This document shows positions 37,399-45,492 of a DNA stretch of 64,000 bases, one piece after another. The notes beneath the pieces were generated by a model, which was not told the DNA's origin, did not search any database, and saw nothing but the letters and a program-made list of their open reading frames with translations. Numbering within the stretch: position 1 is the first letter of the stretch; each line of letters begins with the position of its first letter. Position numbers and translations under genes: made by a program. The stretch comes from an uncultured Lentisphaerota bacterium (GTDB taxonomy: Bacteria; Verrucomicrobiota; Lentisphaeria; Oligosphaerales; CAITYL01): the NCBI GenBank assembly GCA_903921725.1, contig CAIXRA010000045.1, forward strand, positions 1 to 64,000, given 5' to 3'.

Positions 37399-38454
37399 AT
37401 GAAGCCAGGCATTTTACTGGTCGGCAATTTTCTTGCGGGAAAAGGCGGCTCCAAGCAGCCGTGCGAGGAGATTGCGCTGCGCTTGGCCGCCAGAGGCTGG
37501 AACGTCGCCACCACGTCCGGCGTGCGCAACCGCTTCGGACGCATGCTGGACATGCTCAGAACTGCTTGGGTCCGGCGGCGGCACTACCAGATCGCCGTCA
37601 TCGACGTGTTCAGCGGCCTCTCGTTCGCCTGGACGCTCTGCACGGCCATACTGGTAAAGGCACTGGGCAAAAAAATGGCCCTCGTGCTACACGGCGGCGG
37701 GCTTCCCGGATTCGCCAGCAGGCACCCCCGGCTTGTGAGGCACCTCCTGTCCAAGGCGGATCGCGTGCTGGCGCCGTCCGAATATCTCCGGGCCGGCCTG
37801 CTCCCCTATCGGAGCGGCATCGGCATCCTTCCCAATGGAATCGAGCTGTCGCACTGCACCATGCGGCCCCAGACGCATCCGGCCCCCCGCCTGGTCTGGC
37901 TCCGCACCTTCTGCTCCATTTACAACCCTGGGATGGCCGTGGAAGTGGCGGCGGCGCTGCGGGGGAATTTTCCCGGCATCCAGCTGACCATGGTGGGGCC
38001 TGACAAGGACGGCTCGCTGAAAGGCGTGCGGGAGCTGGCGGAACGCCGCGGCCTGTCCGCCTGCGTCCATTTTCCCGGGGGCGTCCCCAAGGAGGAGGTG
38101 CCCCGGATGCTGGCCTCCGGCGACATCTTCATCAACACCACGACCGTGGACAACGCGCCGGTCAGCGTCATCGAGGCCATGGCCTGCGGACTGCCCATCG
38201 TCAGCACCAACGTGGGCGGCATCCCTTTCCTGCTGAAAGATGGAGAAGATGCGCTCCTGGTCCCCTCCGGAGATGTCGCCGCCATGGCGGCGGCGGTGCG
38301 GCGCCTCCTCACCGAACCGGAAACCGCCGGGCGGCTCTCGCGCAACGGCCGGGCAAAAGCCGAACGGTTTGACTGGAAAGTGGTGCTGCCACAATGGGAG
38401 TCCCTGTTCGCCGGGCTCTCACCGGCGGGCGGCGATGCCCAGGCGGACCGTTGA
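37399..38454 (+). CDS. Glycosyltransferase family 4
   Basis: GT-B transferase (351 aa). The start at 37399 is 2 nt after the previous stop and begins GILLVGNFLAGKGGSKQPCE. Later motifs are MALVLHGGGLPGF, LPNGIELS, GGVPKEEVPRML and NAPVSVIEAMACGLPIVSTN (donor-binding). The longer ORF from 37348 only adds a shadow of the upstream gene. Specificity unknown. Confidence 0.86.
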   Translation: MKPGILLVGNFLAGKGGSKQPCEEIALRLAARGWNVATTSGVRNRFGRMLDMLRTAWVRRRHYQIAVIDVFSGLSFAWTLCTAILVKALGKKMALVLHGGGLPGFASRHPRLVRHLLSKADRVLAPSEYLRAGLLPYRSGIGILPNGIELSHCTMRPQTHPAPRLVWLRTFCSIYNPGMAVEVAAALRGNFPGIQLTMVGPDKDGSLKGVRELAERRGLSACVHFPGGVPKEEVPRMLASGDIFINTTTVDNAPVSVIEAMACGLPIVSTNVGGIPFLLKDGEDALLVPSGDVAAMAAAVRRLLTEPETAGRLSRNGRAKAERFDWKVVLPQWESLFAGLSPAGGDAQADR

Positions 38455-38515
38455 TTCCGCACGCCATCGGCGGGCGGCGTGCCGCGCACCCGACAAACAA
38501 CACAAAGAACAAGCC

Positions 38516-39889
38516 ATGAGCAAAACCGACAAAATCTACGCGCACCTTCCCGTATGGGCGCAACACGTGGCGGTGACGCTATTCGGCGCCCGCTGGTGGT
38601 GGTTCCGTTTCGGTCCCGGTTTCCAGGAGGCGGCCGACGGCTTCCGCGACCGTGAGAAGTGGGACCGCCCGCGCCTCGAGGCATGGCAGGCGGATCAGTT
38701 GAAATCCTTCCTCGCGGCAGCCGCCAGCGTCCCCTATTATCGGGACAACTGGAGCGCATCCCAGAAGCGCGCGGCCGAAGAGGGCCGCCTTGCGGAACTG
38801 CCCCTTTTGGACAAGGCCCCGCTGCGGGCCTCCCCGCGGGCCTTCATCAACCCGGCGCTGGGCGTCCGCCGCCCGCAGACGTTCCACACCAGCGGTTCGA
38901 CGGGGACCCCGATCGCCACCTTCTGGTCCGCCCGCGAGGCGCGGGCCAAGATGGCCATCCGCGAGGTCCGTTCCGCCGGCTGGGCCGGCGTCTCGTTCCG
39001 CGAGCCGCGCGCAACCTTCTCCGGCCGGCTGGTGGAACCCGATCCCGACAGCCGCGGCCCCTTCTACCGGTTCAATCTGTGCGAGAGGCAGGCGTATCTG
39101 TCGCCTTTCCACCTCAAACCGGATACGGCCGGGCAATATGTGGAGGCCCTGAACAAGCACAAGATACGCTGGCTGACCGGCTACGCCGTCTCCTATTATC
39201 TGCTGGCGAAGTTCATGCTCGAACGCCACATCGCCCCGCCGCCGACCCTGCGGGCCGTCATCACAACCAGCGAGAAATTGACCGACGACATGCGCGGCGT
39301 CATGGAGAAGGCCTACGGCTGCCCGGTCTTTGAAGAATACGGAACCGTGGAAAACGCTCTTTTTGCCAGCGCCTGCGAACACCGGCGGCTCCATGTCAGC
39401 ACCGACTGGGGCGTGGTTGAAATCCTGCGTCCCGACGGAACCCCGTGCGCCCCGGAGGAGCCGGGCGAGGTGATTGCGACCTCGTTCATGCGGCGGCTAC
39501 ACCCCCTGGTCCGCTACCGGATCGGCGACGTTGCATGCTGGGATTCGGAACCGTGCCCGTGCGGCCGCCCGTTTCCGGTCATCAAGGAAGTCATCGGCCG
39601 CATCGAGGACGTGGTGGTGGGGCCGGACGGGCGGCAGATGGTCCGTTTCCATGGCATTTTCATCGCCCAGCCGCATGTCCAGGAGGGGCAGATCATCCAG
39701 GAGACGCTGCACGACATCCGGGCGCGCATCGTGCCGACGCCCGGTTTCGGGCCGGAAGATGTGAAGGACATCCAGGACCGCATCCGGCAGCGGCTCGGCC
39801 CCGCCGTCAACGTGGCGGTGGAGACCGTGGAAAGCATTCCGCGCACCAAGGCCGGCAAGTTCAAGGCCGTGATATCCCTGCTCAAGTGA
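38516..39889 (+). CDS. CapK / phenylacetate-CoA ligase-like adenylating enzyme
   Basis: Adenylate-forming family protein (457 aa) of the CapK type common in capsule loci. The start at 38516 is supported because in-frame residues upstream are a shadow of the previous gene. The nucleotide-binding loop is TSGSTGTPIATF (residues about 125-136); later motifs are AVITTSEKLTDDM, FEEYGTVENALFAS and VRYRIGDVACW, and the C-terminal lysine region is PRTKAGKFKAVIS. The substrate is unknown; such proteins may activate an acid for attachment to the polymer. Confidence 0.82.
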   Translation: MSKTDKIYAHLPVWAQHVAVTLFGARWWWFRFGPGFQEAADGFRDREKWDRPRLEAWQADQLKSFLAAAASVPYYRDNWSASQKRAAEEGRLAELPLLDKAPLRASPRAFINPALGVRRPQTFHTSGSTGTPIATFWSAREARAKMAIREVRSAGWAGVSFREPRATFSGRLVEPDPDSRGPFYRFNLCERQAYLSPFHLKPDTAGQYVEALNKHKIRWLTGYAVSYYLLAKFMLERHIAPPPTLRAVITTSEKLTDDMRGVMEKAYGCPVFEEYGTVENALFASACEHRRLHVSTDWGVVEILRPDGTPCAPEEPGEVIATSFMRRLHPLVRYRIGDVACWDSEPCPCGRPFPVIKEVIGRIEDVVVGPDGRQMVRFHGIFIAQPHVQEGQIIQETLHDIRARIVPTPGFGPEDVKDIQDRIRQRLGPAVNVAVETVESIPRTKAGKFKAVISLLK

Positions 39890-39922
39890 CCTCGTTCCCG
39901 ATCCTTTCCCCGGGGTTTTTCC

Positions 39923-41185
39923 ATGCGAATCTGGATCATCCGTTCCTCCGAACCCACCCCCTATGACGCGGGGGCCGACAACCGTAGGCTGGGACGCTAC
40001 AGCCATCTTGCGGCGGAGCTTGCCAACGCCGGCCATGAGGTCCTCTGGTGGACGGATGATTTCGACCATTACAAAAAGGTCCACCGGTTCGGCATGGATG
40101 AGTTCCGCGAAGTCGCGCCGGGCATTTCCGTGCAGTGGCTGCACACACCGGGCTATTCGAAGAACATCTCCCTTCGCCGCTTCAGGGATCACCGCCTCCT
40201 GGCGCGGAAAATCGTGGAGTCCGCCGCGCGACATCCGGCCCCGGACATCATCCTGTGTTGCATGCCCGCCGACACCCTTTGCAAGGCCGCGGCGGAACTG
40301 GGGGAGCGCTTCCGCTGCCCCGTGGTGCTGGACGTCAGGGATCTTTGGCCGGACGTCTTCTACGCCCGACTCCCCCGCCTCCTCCGCCCGCTTCTCCGCC
40401 TTTACACCTGCAACATGCGGAAACGGCTTTCGTTTGCGTTTTCCCGGGCGGCGGCAATCTTCGGAACCTCGCCTGGCTTCGTCAACTGGGGCCTTGCCTA
40501 TGCCGGAAGGGAAAAGACGGAGCTTGACCGGGATTTCCCCATCTCCAGCCCGCTCGATAAACCCGCCGACGCGGCCGTCGCAAAGGCTTTCGATTTTTGG
40601 CGAGGGCATGGGATCGCCGGCGACAACCCGCTGTTTCTGGCAAGCTTCATGGGCGCCTTCAGCTCCATGTACCGCTTTGATGCGGTCATCGAGGCGGCCC
40701 GCCTCCTGAAGGACGAGAAAAACGTGCGCATCGTCCTCTGCGGCAAGGGTCCGCTGGAAGACGAGATCCGCCGCCAGGTCCGGGACCTGCCCAATGTCAT
40801 CCTGCCGGGCTGGATCCATTATCCGGAAGTCTGGTCCCTGCTGAAAATGTCCGGCACCGGCCTCTGCCCGTACTACGACGAGGAGAACTTCAGCCTGAAC
40901 ATGCCGAACAAGCCGGGCGAGTACATCTCCGCCGGACTGCCCATCCTCTCCTCGGTCGACGGATACCTGGGGGGGCTGCTGAAATCGTATCAGTGCGGCT
41001 TTGTCTACACCAACGGGCGCGAGCTGGCGGACCACATCCGCACCTTGAGCCGGAATCCGGAAACCCATGCCCGGATGTGCGGCAACACCCGGACGCTCTT
41101 CCAGGAAAAATTCGACGCCGCCGTCATCTACAGGGAAATGCGGATGACGCTGGAGAAAACGGCAGGGCGTCAACCTCCGGTCTGA
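39923..41185 (+). CDS. Glycosyltransferase family 4 (WbuB-like)
   Basis: GT-B transferase (420 aa), similar in layout to the protein at 34166: MRIWIIRSSEPTPYDAGADN, GHEVLWWTDDFDHYKK, HTPGYSKNISLRRFRDHRLL, then VLDVRDLWPDVFY and MPNKPGEYISAGLPIL. Both probably belong to one WbuB-like subfamily, often acting on HexNAc-linked lipid. It is followed by the initiating transferase gene. Confidence 0.86.
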   Translation: MRIWIIRSSEPTPYDAGADNRRLGRYSHLAAELANAGHEVLWWTDDFDHYKKVHRFGMDEFREVAPGISVQWLHTPGYSKNISLRRFRDHRLLARKIVESAARHPAPDIILCCMPADTLCKAAAELGERFRCPVVLDVRDLWPDVFYARLPRLLRPLLRLYTCNMRKRLSFAFSRAAAIFGTSPGFVNWGLAYAGREKTELDRDFPISSPLDKPADAAVAKAFDFWRGHGIAGDNPLFLASFMGAFSSMYRFDAVIEAARLLKDEKNVRIVLCGKGPLEDEIRRQVRDLPNVILPGWIHYPEVWSLLKMSGTGLCPYYDEENFSLNMPNKPGEYISAGLPILSSVDGYLGGLLKSYQCGFVYTNGRELADHIRTLSRNPETHARMCGNTRTLFQEKFDAAVIYREMRMTLEKTAGRQPPV

Positions 41186-41240
41186 ACGCCAAGCACCAAA
41201 CGCCCTCCATTCCGCCAGCCACAAGCATTGGAACGCAGAC

Positions 41241-42323
41241 ATGCTTCTCCTTGCCACAATCTTCATCCTCTCCGCAGCCGCCGCATTCGGCGGCGTCGAA
41301 CTGGCCCGCCGCTGGGCGTTGGGACGGCAGCTCCTCGACCACCCGAATGAGCGGAGTTCGCACACGCGCCCCACCCCGCGCGGTGGTGGGCTTGCCATCG
41401 TATTCGTGACGCTGGTCGCCATGGGGTTGTGGCTATGGCTCCATCGCGGTGGACTGCCGCTCCCGCTGTGGCGGTATGGGCTCGCCGGGTTCGGCGGCGC
41501 GCTGATCGCGTTCGTGAGCTGGCTCGACGACAGCCGGGGGGGCGTGCATTCCGCCGTGCGTTACGGCGTGCATGCCGCGGGCGCCGCGCTGGCGATCTCC
41601 GCATTCGGCTGGTGGCATGACATCTACATCCCGTTCATCGGCAGCGTGCATTGGGGCTGGCTCGGCCTTCCCATCACCTTCCTCTGGATCACCGGGCTCG
41701 TCAACGCCTACAACTTCATGGACGGCATCGATGGCATCGCCGGCGGACAGGCGGTCACGGCCTGCACAGCCTGGCTCCTGCTTGGCCTCATGCTTGCCGG
41801 GGGCGCCGGAACGGAGATGCATGCGGCGACGGTTCTCAGCCTCGTCCTCGCTGGCTCCACGCTCGGGTTTCTCTGCCTTAACTGGCATCCGGCCAAAATT
41901 TTTATGGGCGATGTCGGCAGCGCCTTCCTCGGATATTGCTTTGCGGTGTTCCCGCTGCTGGCATCGCCGGATGCCGGCGCGGACGGCCGGCTTCCCGTTT
42001 TCGGGCTTCTTGCCGTCGCGCCGTTTGTGCTGGACGCCTCCTTCACCTTCTTCCGGCGTCTGCGGCGGCGCGAGAACGTCTTCGCCGCCCACCGATCACA
42101 TCTCTACCAGCGACTTGTCATTTCCGGCCTGAGCCATCAGACGGTGACCCTGCTGTACCTTTTCCTTGGCCTTCTCGGCACGGGGGCCGCGTTGTGGTTT
42201 GCGTCCGCTGGGAACCGGTGGATTGCCGATACGGCGGCCATTGCTGCAGTCGTCCTTGTTTTGGGAATCCCGTTCCTCTGGACAGTCGTCCGCGAAAGAA
42301 AGCAACCGTCCACCAGCGTCTAA
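41241..42323 (+). CDS. Polyisoprenyl-phosphate HexNAc-1-phosphate transferase (WbpL/WecA-like)
   Basis: Polytopic initiating transferase of the MraY/WecA superfamily (360 aa), moving a sugar-1-phosphate onto undecaprenyl phosphate. The N-terminal HPNERSSHTRPTPRGGGLA is diagnostic of the WbpL/WecA branch. The catalytic aspartates lie in SWLDDSRGG and NAYNFMDGIDGIAGG, and the conserved NWHPAKIFMGDVGSAFLGY follows. About ten membrane segments. A second, structurally unrelated initiating enzyme (PglC type) is encoded at 45493. Confidence 0.92.
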   Translation: MLLLATIFILSAAAAFGGVELARRWALGRQLLDHPNERSSHTRPTPRGGGLAIVFVTLVAMGLWLWLHRGGLPLPLWRYGLAGFGGALIAFVSWLDDSRGGVHSAVRYGVHAAGAALAISAFGWWHDIYIPFIGSVHWGWLGLPITFLWITGLVNAYNFMDGIDGIAGGQAVTACTAWLLLGLMLAGGAGTEMHAATVLSLVLAGSTLGFLCLNWHPAKIFMGDVGSAFLGYCFAVFPLLASPDAGADGRLPVFGLLAVAPFVLDASFTFFRRLRRRENVFAAHRSHLYQRLVISGLSHQTVTLLYLFLGLLGTGAALWFASAGNRWIADTAAIAAVVLVLGIPFLWTVVRERKQPSTSV

Positions 42324-42381
42324 AGCAGAGCTGCTTCCGCCGCGCTCCCCAAGCCGCACTGCCCCCTTCTAAAAAAACACC

Positions 42382-43518
42382 ATGCACCACAGCCCCCGCA
42401 TTTTTCTTTCGCCGCCCCACCAGTCCGGGGGGGAGTTCGCGTTTGTGCGGGAGACGTTCCGCACCAATTACCTGGCGCCGGGCGGACCGATGGTGGAGGC
42501 GTTTGAAGCGGAATTCACCGACTTCACCGGCATCGCATACTGCCTGGCGCTCGACAGCGGCACCGCCGCCATGCATCTGGCGCTGCGCGAACTCGGCGTC
42601 GGCGCCGGCGACCTGATACTGGCCTCTTCGCTCACCTTCATCGGCAGCATCAGCCCCGTAACCTTTCTTGGCGGCGAACTGTGCTTCATAGACGCGAACC
42701 GCAGCAGTTGGACGATGGATCCGGAGCTGCTGGCGGAAAAACTGGCCGCCTGCGCCAAGGCCGGACGCCTTCCGAAAGCCGTCATTCCCACCGACCTCTA
42801 CGGCCAAAGCGCCGACCTGGACCGGATCCTGGAAATCTGCCGCCCGTACGGCGTCCCCGTCATCGAGGACACCGCAGAGGCCGTTGGCGCCCGCTACAAG
42901 GACCGCCACGCCGGCAAGGGCGCACGCGCCACCGTCTTCTCCTTCAACGGCAACAAGATCATCACGACCGCCGGCGGCGGCATGCTGGCCTCCGATGACC
43001 CGGAACTGATCCGGCACGCGCGCTTCCTCTCGAACCAGGCACGTGAACCGTTCCCGCACTACGAGCACCGGGAGATTGGATACAACTACCGGATGAGCAG
43101 CCTCGCCGCCGCAGTCGGTCGCGGCCAGTTCCAAGTCCTTGAGGAGCGCGTCCAGCGGAAACGCGGAATCTTTGCCTTCTATCAGGAACAGCTCGGTGGC
43201 CTTCCCGGCATTTCCTTCATGCCGGAGGCATCCTATGGCTGCGGCAACCGCTGGCTGACCGTCATCACGGTGGATGAAACCGCGTTCGGCGCGACTCCGG
43301 AACAGCTCCGCCTGGCGCTGGAGCAGGAGAACATCGAAGCCCGGCCAATCTGGAAACCGATGCACATGCAGCCAATTTTTGCGGCGTGCGAGGCTGTAGG
43401 CGGCGGCGTCAGCGAGGACCTTTTTCGGCGCGGCCTCTGCCTGCCCTCCGGCACGGCGCTGACAGAAGCCGACCTCAGCCGCATCTGCGGAATCGTGCGC
43501 AGGCAGGGTAATTCGTGA
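42382..43518 (+). CDS. DegT/DnrJ/EryC1 aminotransferase, PglE-like (first paralogue)
   Basis: PLP-dependent sugar aminotransferase (378 aa). Motifs: RIFLSPPHQSGGE, SLTFIGSISPVTFLGG, VIEDTAEAVGA and the PLP lysine in FNGNKIITTAGGG. It is clearly paralogous to the protein at 51887 (shared SPPH start, MDPELLAE-LAACAK, PKAVIPTD-YGQ). It may act on a different 4-keto sugar from that paralogue. The left inverted repeat of the downstream cassette starts one base before its stop codon, so its last residue or two may have been altered by that insertion. Confidence 0.88.
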   Translation: MHHSPRIFLSPPHQSGGEFAFVRETFRTNYLAPGGPMVEAFEAEFTDFTGIAYCLALDSGTAAMHLALRELGVGAGDLILASSLTFIGSISPVTFLGGELCFIDANRSSWTMDPELLAEKLAACAKAGRLPKAVIPTDLYGQSADLDRILEICRPYGVPVIEDTAEAVGARYKDRHAGKGARATVFSFNGNKIITTAGGGMLASDDPELIRHARFLSNQAREPFPHYEHREIGYNYRMSSLAAAVGRGQFQVLEERVQRKRGIFAFYQEQLGGLPGISFMPEASYGCGNRWLTVITVDETAFGATPEQLRLALEQENIEARPIWKPMHMQPIFAACEAVGGGVSEDLFRRGLCLPSGTALTEADLSRICGIVRRQGNS

Positions 43519-43557
43519 ATAGTGAGTCGTGAGTGGTGAATAGTGAATGGTGAATGG
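43515..43557 (+). repeat. Left inverted repeat of GTGAATG/GTGAGTG units
   Basis: A run of degenerate 7-mers (GTGAATA, GTGAGTC, GTGAGTG, GTGAATA, GTGAATG, GTGAATG). The reverse complement of the same style of sequence lies at 43984-44019 on the other side of the four-helix-bundle gene, giving a long imperfect inverted repeat. Confidence 0.75.
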
Positions 43558-43586
43558 TTAGGCGTCACGGGATGGGGGGGGGATCC

Positions 43587-43984
43587 ATGACGGACAACGG
43601 TAAGGCTCATGGTCAAAACTTGAGGCTCTTGAATGCTGGAAGGCTTGCCGCGAGTTGCGGTTGTTTGTTGCCCAAAAAGTAGTCCCCGTATTGCCCGCCG
43701 CAGAAAAATGGCGGCTTTGTGACCAACTCATTCGCGCAGCCCGCTCCGCTACCGCCAACATCGCAGAAGGCGACGGGCGCTTTAATTATTTGGACAACGC
43801 CAAATTCTGCCGAAATGCCAGAGGATCCTGCAAGGAAGTCTTGGATCATCTGATCACAGGTGTTGATGAAAAACTGATGCCGGATGAAATGCTGGAGCAT
43901 GGTCGACTTCATGTGGAACGCGGCGTCAAATTGCTCAGCGCATATATTCGTTACCTGAACCAAGCACACAGGGACGATGCGTGA
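43587..43984 (+). pseudogene. Four-helix-bundle protein (S23-like), probable frameshift
   Basis: The main frame (43604-43984) encodes a four-helix-bundle protein of the 23S rRNA intervening-sequence (S23) type: LEALECWKACREL, LCDQLIRAARSATANIAEGDGR and YLDNAKFCRNARGS. That frame has no usable start before a TTG at 43655, which would cut off helix 1, and it is closed by TAA at 43601. An ATG at 43587 opens the neighbouring frame (MTDNGKAHGQ). One extra A in the AAAA run at 43615-43618 would join the two into a complete protein. The gene is therefore probably inactivated by a single-base deletion, or this is a sequencing error. A G9 tract lies just before the ATG. Confidence 0.7.
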
Positions 43985-44019
43985 CTCACCACTCACCATT
44001 CACGATTCACCACTCACAC
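43984..44019 (+). repeat. Right inverted repeat of the cassette
   Basis: Repeats of the type CACTCAC/CATTCAC/GATTCAC, complementary to the left array at 43515-43557. Translation of this strand produces a His/Ser/Thr-rich shadow peptide that is not a gene. Confidence 0.75.
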
Positions 44020-44037
44020 TTCCCACTACGGGGCTCC

Positions 44038-44172
44038 ATGACCACCCAGAAACGGCTCTCCCTCCCGCCGAACATCACCGCGCACTTCGCGGAGCTTGAG
44101 GGGCGCATGCCGCCCGACTGGTTCTGCACCTGCGACCCGGCAGGCTCCAAGCTCGGCTCCGGCGGCGGCACT
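44038..44172 (+). pseudogene. 5' remnant of an Fkp-like fucokinase/GDP-fucose pyrophosphorylase gene
   Basis: Forty-five codons from ATG 44038 match the N-terminus of bifunctional fucokinase/L-fucose-1-phosphate guanylyltransferase: RLSLPPNITAHF, DWFCTCDPAGSKLGSGGGT, ending at the GSGGGT glycine loop. Homology stops there; the frame runs on through unrelated sequence to 44274. The full protein is about 900 residues or more, so this is a small remnant. Unlike the rfbF and ketoacyl-synthase fragments, no intact copy follows in this window. The break is directly upstream of the promoter region of the ATPase gene. Confidence 0.75.
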
Positions 44173-44204
44173 GTTTTTTGCCTCCACTTTGCGCCGTGTC
44201 TGGT

Positions 44205-44232
44205 TTGCTCTTTTTCACGCCAGCGGCATAAT
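44205..44232 (+). promoter_or_regulatory. Candidate promoter for the ATPase gene
   Basis: TTGCTC (44205-44210) and CATAAT (44227-44232) separated by 16 nt. It lies in sequence that arrived with the module, just downstream of the fkp remnant, and immediately precedes a perfect palindrome. Confidence 0.45.
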
Positions 44233-44235
44233 GAT

Positions 44236-44258
44236 GTCATTTTTCCTGGAAAAATGAC
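44236..44258. promoter_or_regulatory. 23-bp perfect palindrome, probable operator
   Basis: Eleven-base arms GTCATTTTTCC and GGAAAAATGAC flank a single central T. It begins 3 nt after the -10-like box and ends 12 nt before the ATPase start codon, where a bound dimeric regulator would block transcription. The same palindrome could form a hairpin in the leader RNA. Confidence 0.65.
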
Positions 44259-44270
44259 GGCGAGGTTTAC

Positions 44271-45431
44271 ATGAACACCCTTTCACGCTTGGAAACGGTA
44301 CACAAGCAGAGTTTTTTTCTGTTCGGCCCCCGGGGTGCCGGCAAGAGTACCTGGCTGCGCATGATGTACCCCGAGGCGCACACGGTCAACCTCCTGCGGG
44401 AAGAATTGTATCAGCGTTACTTGGCGGCACCGCAAAACTTTGCCGCCGAACTGCGCGCCGTACCAGCGGGACGCTGGGTGGTCGTGGATGAAGTACAACG
44501 GCTCCCCAACCTGTTGAATGAAGTGCATCGCCTGATTGAAGAAGAAGGACGGCGGTTTTGCCTCTGCGGATCCAGTGCCCGGAAGCTCCGGTTGGCCGGA
44601 ACCAATCTCCTCGCGGGCCGGGCGCTGAAACGGATCATGCACCCGTTTGTCCCCCAGGAACTGGGGAGTGCCTTTGACTTGGAACGGGCGCTCCAGTACG
44701 GTTTGCTGCCCATCGTCGTCGCCTCGGAAAGCCCGGACGAAACCCTCAAGGCCTACACCCAGCTCTACCTCAAGGAGGAAATCCAGGCGGAGGCACTGGT
44801 GCGGAACCTGCCGGGATTCGCCCGCTTCCTGCCGGTGGCGGCCCTCAGTCATGGACAACCTATCAACGCCACCAACATTGCCCGTGAAGCGGCGGTATCC
44901 CGCACCACCGTCAACGGATACCTGGAAATTTTGGAAGAGACGCTGCTGTGTTTCCGGCTCCCGGGCTACGAAGCCAAGCTGCGCCTCCGCGAACGCAAGC
45001 TGCCCAAGTGGTACTGGTGTGATCCGGGCATTGTGCGCACCATGAAAGGTACGACGGGCGCGCCAGTGCCTGAAGAACGAGGGGCGCTGTTCGAGGGGTT
45101 GGTCGCCCAGACCATCCGCGCCTACAAGGATTACACCGGCCTGTGCGACGACTGGTTCTACTGGGCGCCGGTGGCCAGCCGTGAAACGGAAGTTGACTTC
45201 CTGCTGCAAAAGGGAGAACGGATGATCGCCATCGAGGCGAAAGCCGGCAACCGCTTCCAGGAATCTTGGTGTACGGGATTGCGTGCCATCACCCCCCTGC
45301 CCGGGCTGTGCCGCCGCATCGTGGTCTGTCCAAACGGACCGCGCATGCAAACCACCGATGGCATCGAGGTTGCAAGTTTCGCCGAGTTTGAAAACTGCCT
45401 CGCGACCGGCAGGCTATGGCCCAACACATGA
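44271..45431 (+). CDS. AAA-type ATPase with DUF4143 domain
   Basis: P-loop ATPase of the AAA_14/DUF4143 family (386 aa), a widespread accessory-genome protein of uncertain role, often grouped with defence or selfish genes. Walker A is FGPRGAGKST at residues 18-27; Walker B is VVVDEVQRLP at about 67-76; an arginine-rich sensor region follows (LCGSSARKLR). The C-terminal DUF4143 region has a winged-helix-like segment (ATNIAREAAVSRTTVNGYL) and a PD-(D/E)xK-like end (ETEVDFLLQKGERMIAIEAK). It carries its own candidate promoter and palindrome. It splits the polysaccharide operon behind the fkp remnant. Confidence 0.88.
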   Translation: MNTLSRLETVHKQSFFLFGPRGAGKSTWLRMMYPEAHTVNLLREELYQRYLAAPQNFAAELRAVPAGRWVVVDEVQRLPNLLNEVHRLIEEEGRRFCLCGSSARKLRLAGTNLLAGRALKRIMHPFVPQELGSAFDLERALQYGLLPIVVASESPDETLKAYTQLYLKEEIQAEALVRNLPGFARFLPVAALSHGQPINATNIAREAAVSRTTVNGYLEILEETLLCFRLPGYEAKLRLRERKLPKWYWCDPGIVRTMKGTTGAPVPEERGALFEGLVAQTIRAYKDYTGLCDDWFYWAPVASRETEVDFLLQKGERMIAIEAKAGNRFQESWCTGLRAITPLPGLCRRIVVCPNGPRMQTTDGIEVASFAEFENCLATGRLWPNT

Positions 45432-45492
45432 GCGGCCGCGCGAAAAAAGTTTCACAAGCCTGCGCCATCCACCACCCCGCCCGACTGTCACC

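Larger units (their letters stand above)
43515..44019 (+). mobile_element. Four-helix-bundle cassette bounded by inverted repeats
   Basis: About 0.5 kb comprising a small helical-protein gene between inverted arrays of 7-bp units. The left array overlaps the stop of the aminotransferase gene and the right array overlaps the stop of the cassette gene. No transposase is present. It resembles non-autonomous, repeat-flanked cassettes; mobility is inferred. Confidence 0.4.

Noticed and set aside
43981..44037. Start of a 97-residue protein at 43981
   Set aside because: The His/Ser-rich beginning is translation of the right inverted repeat; only the part from 44038 is homologous to Fkp.
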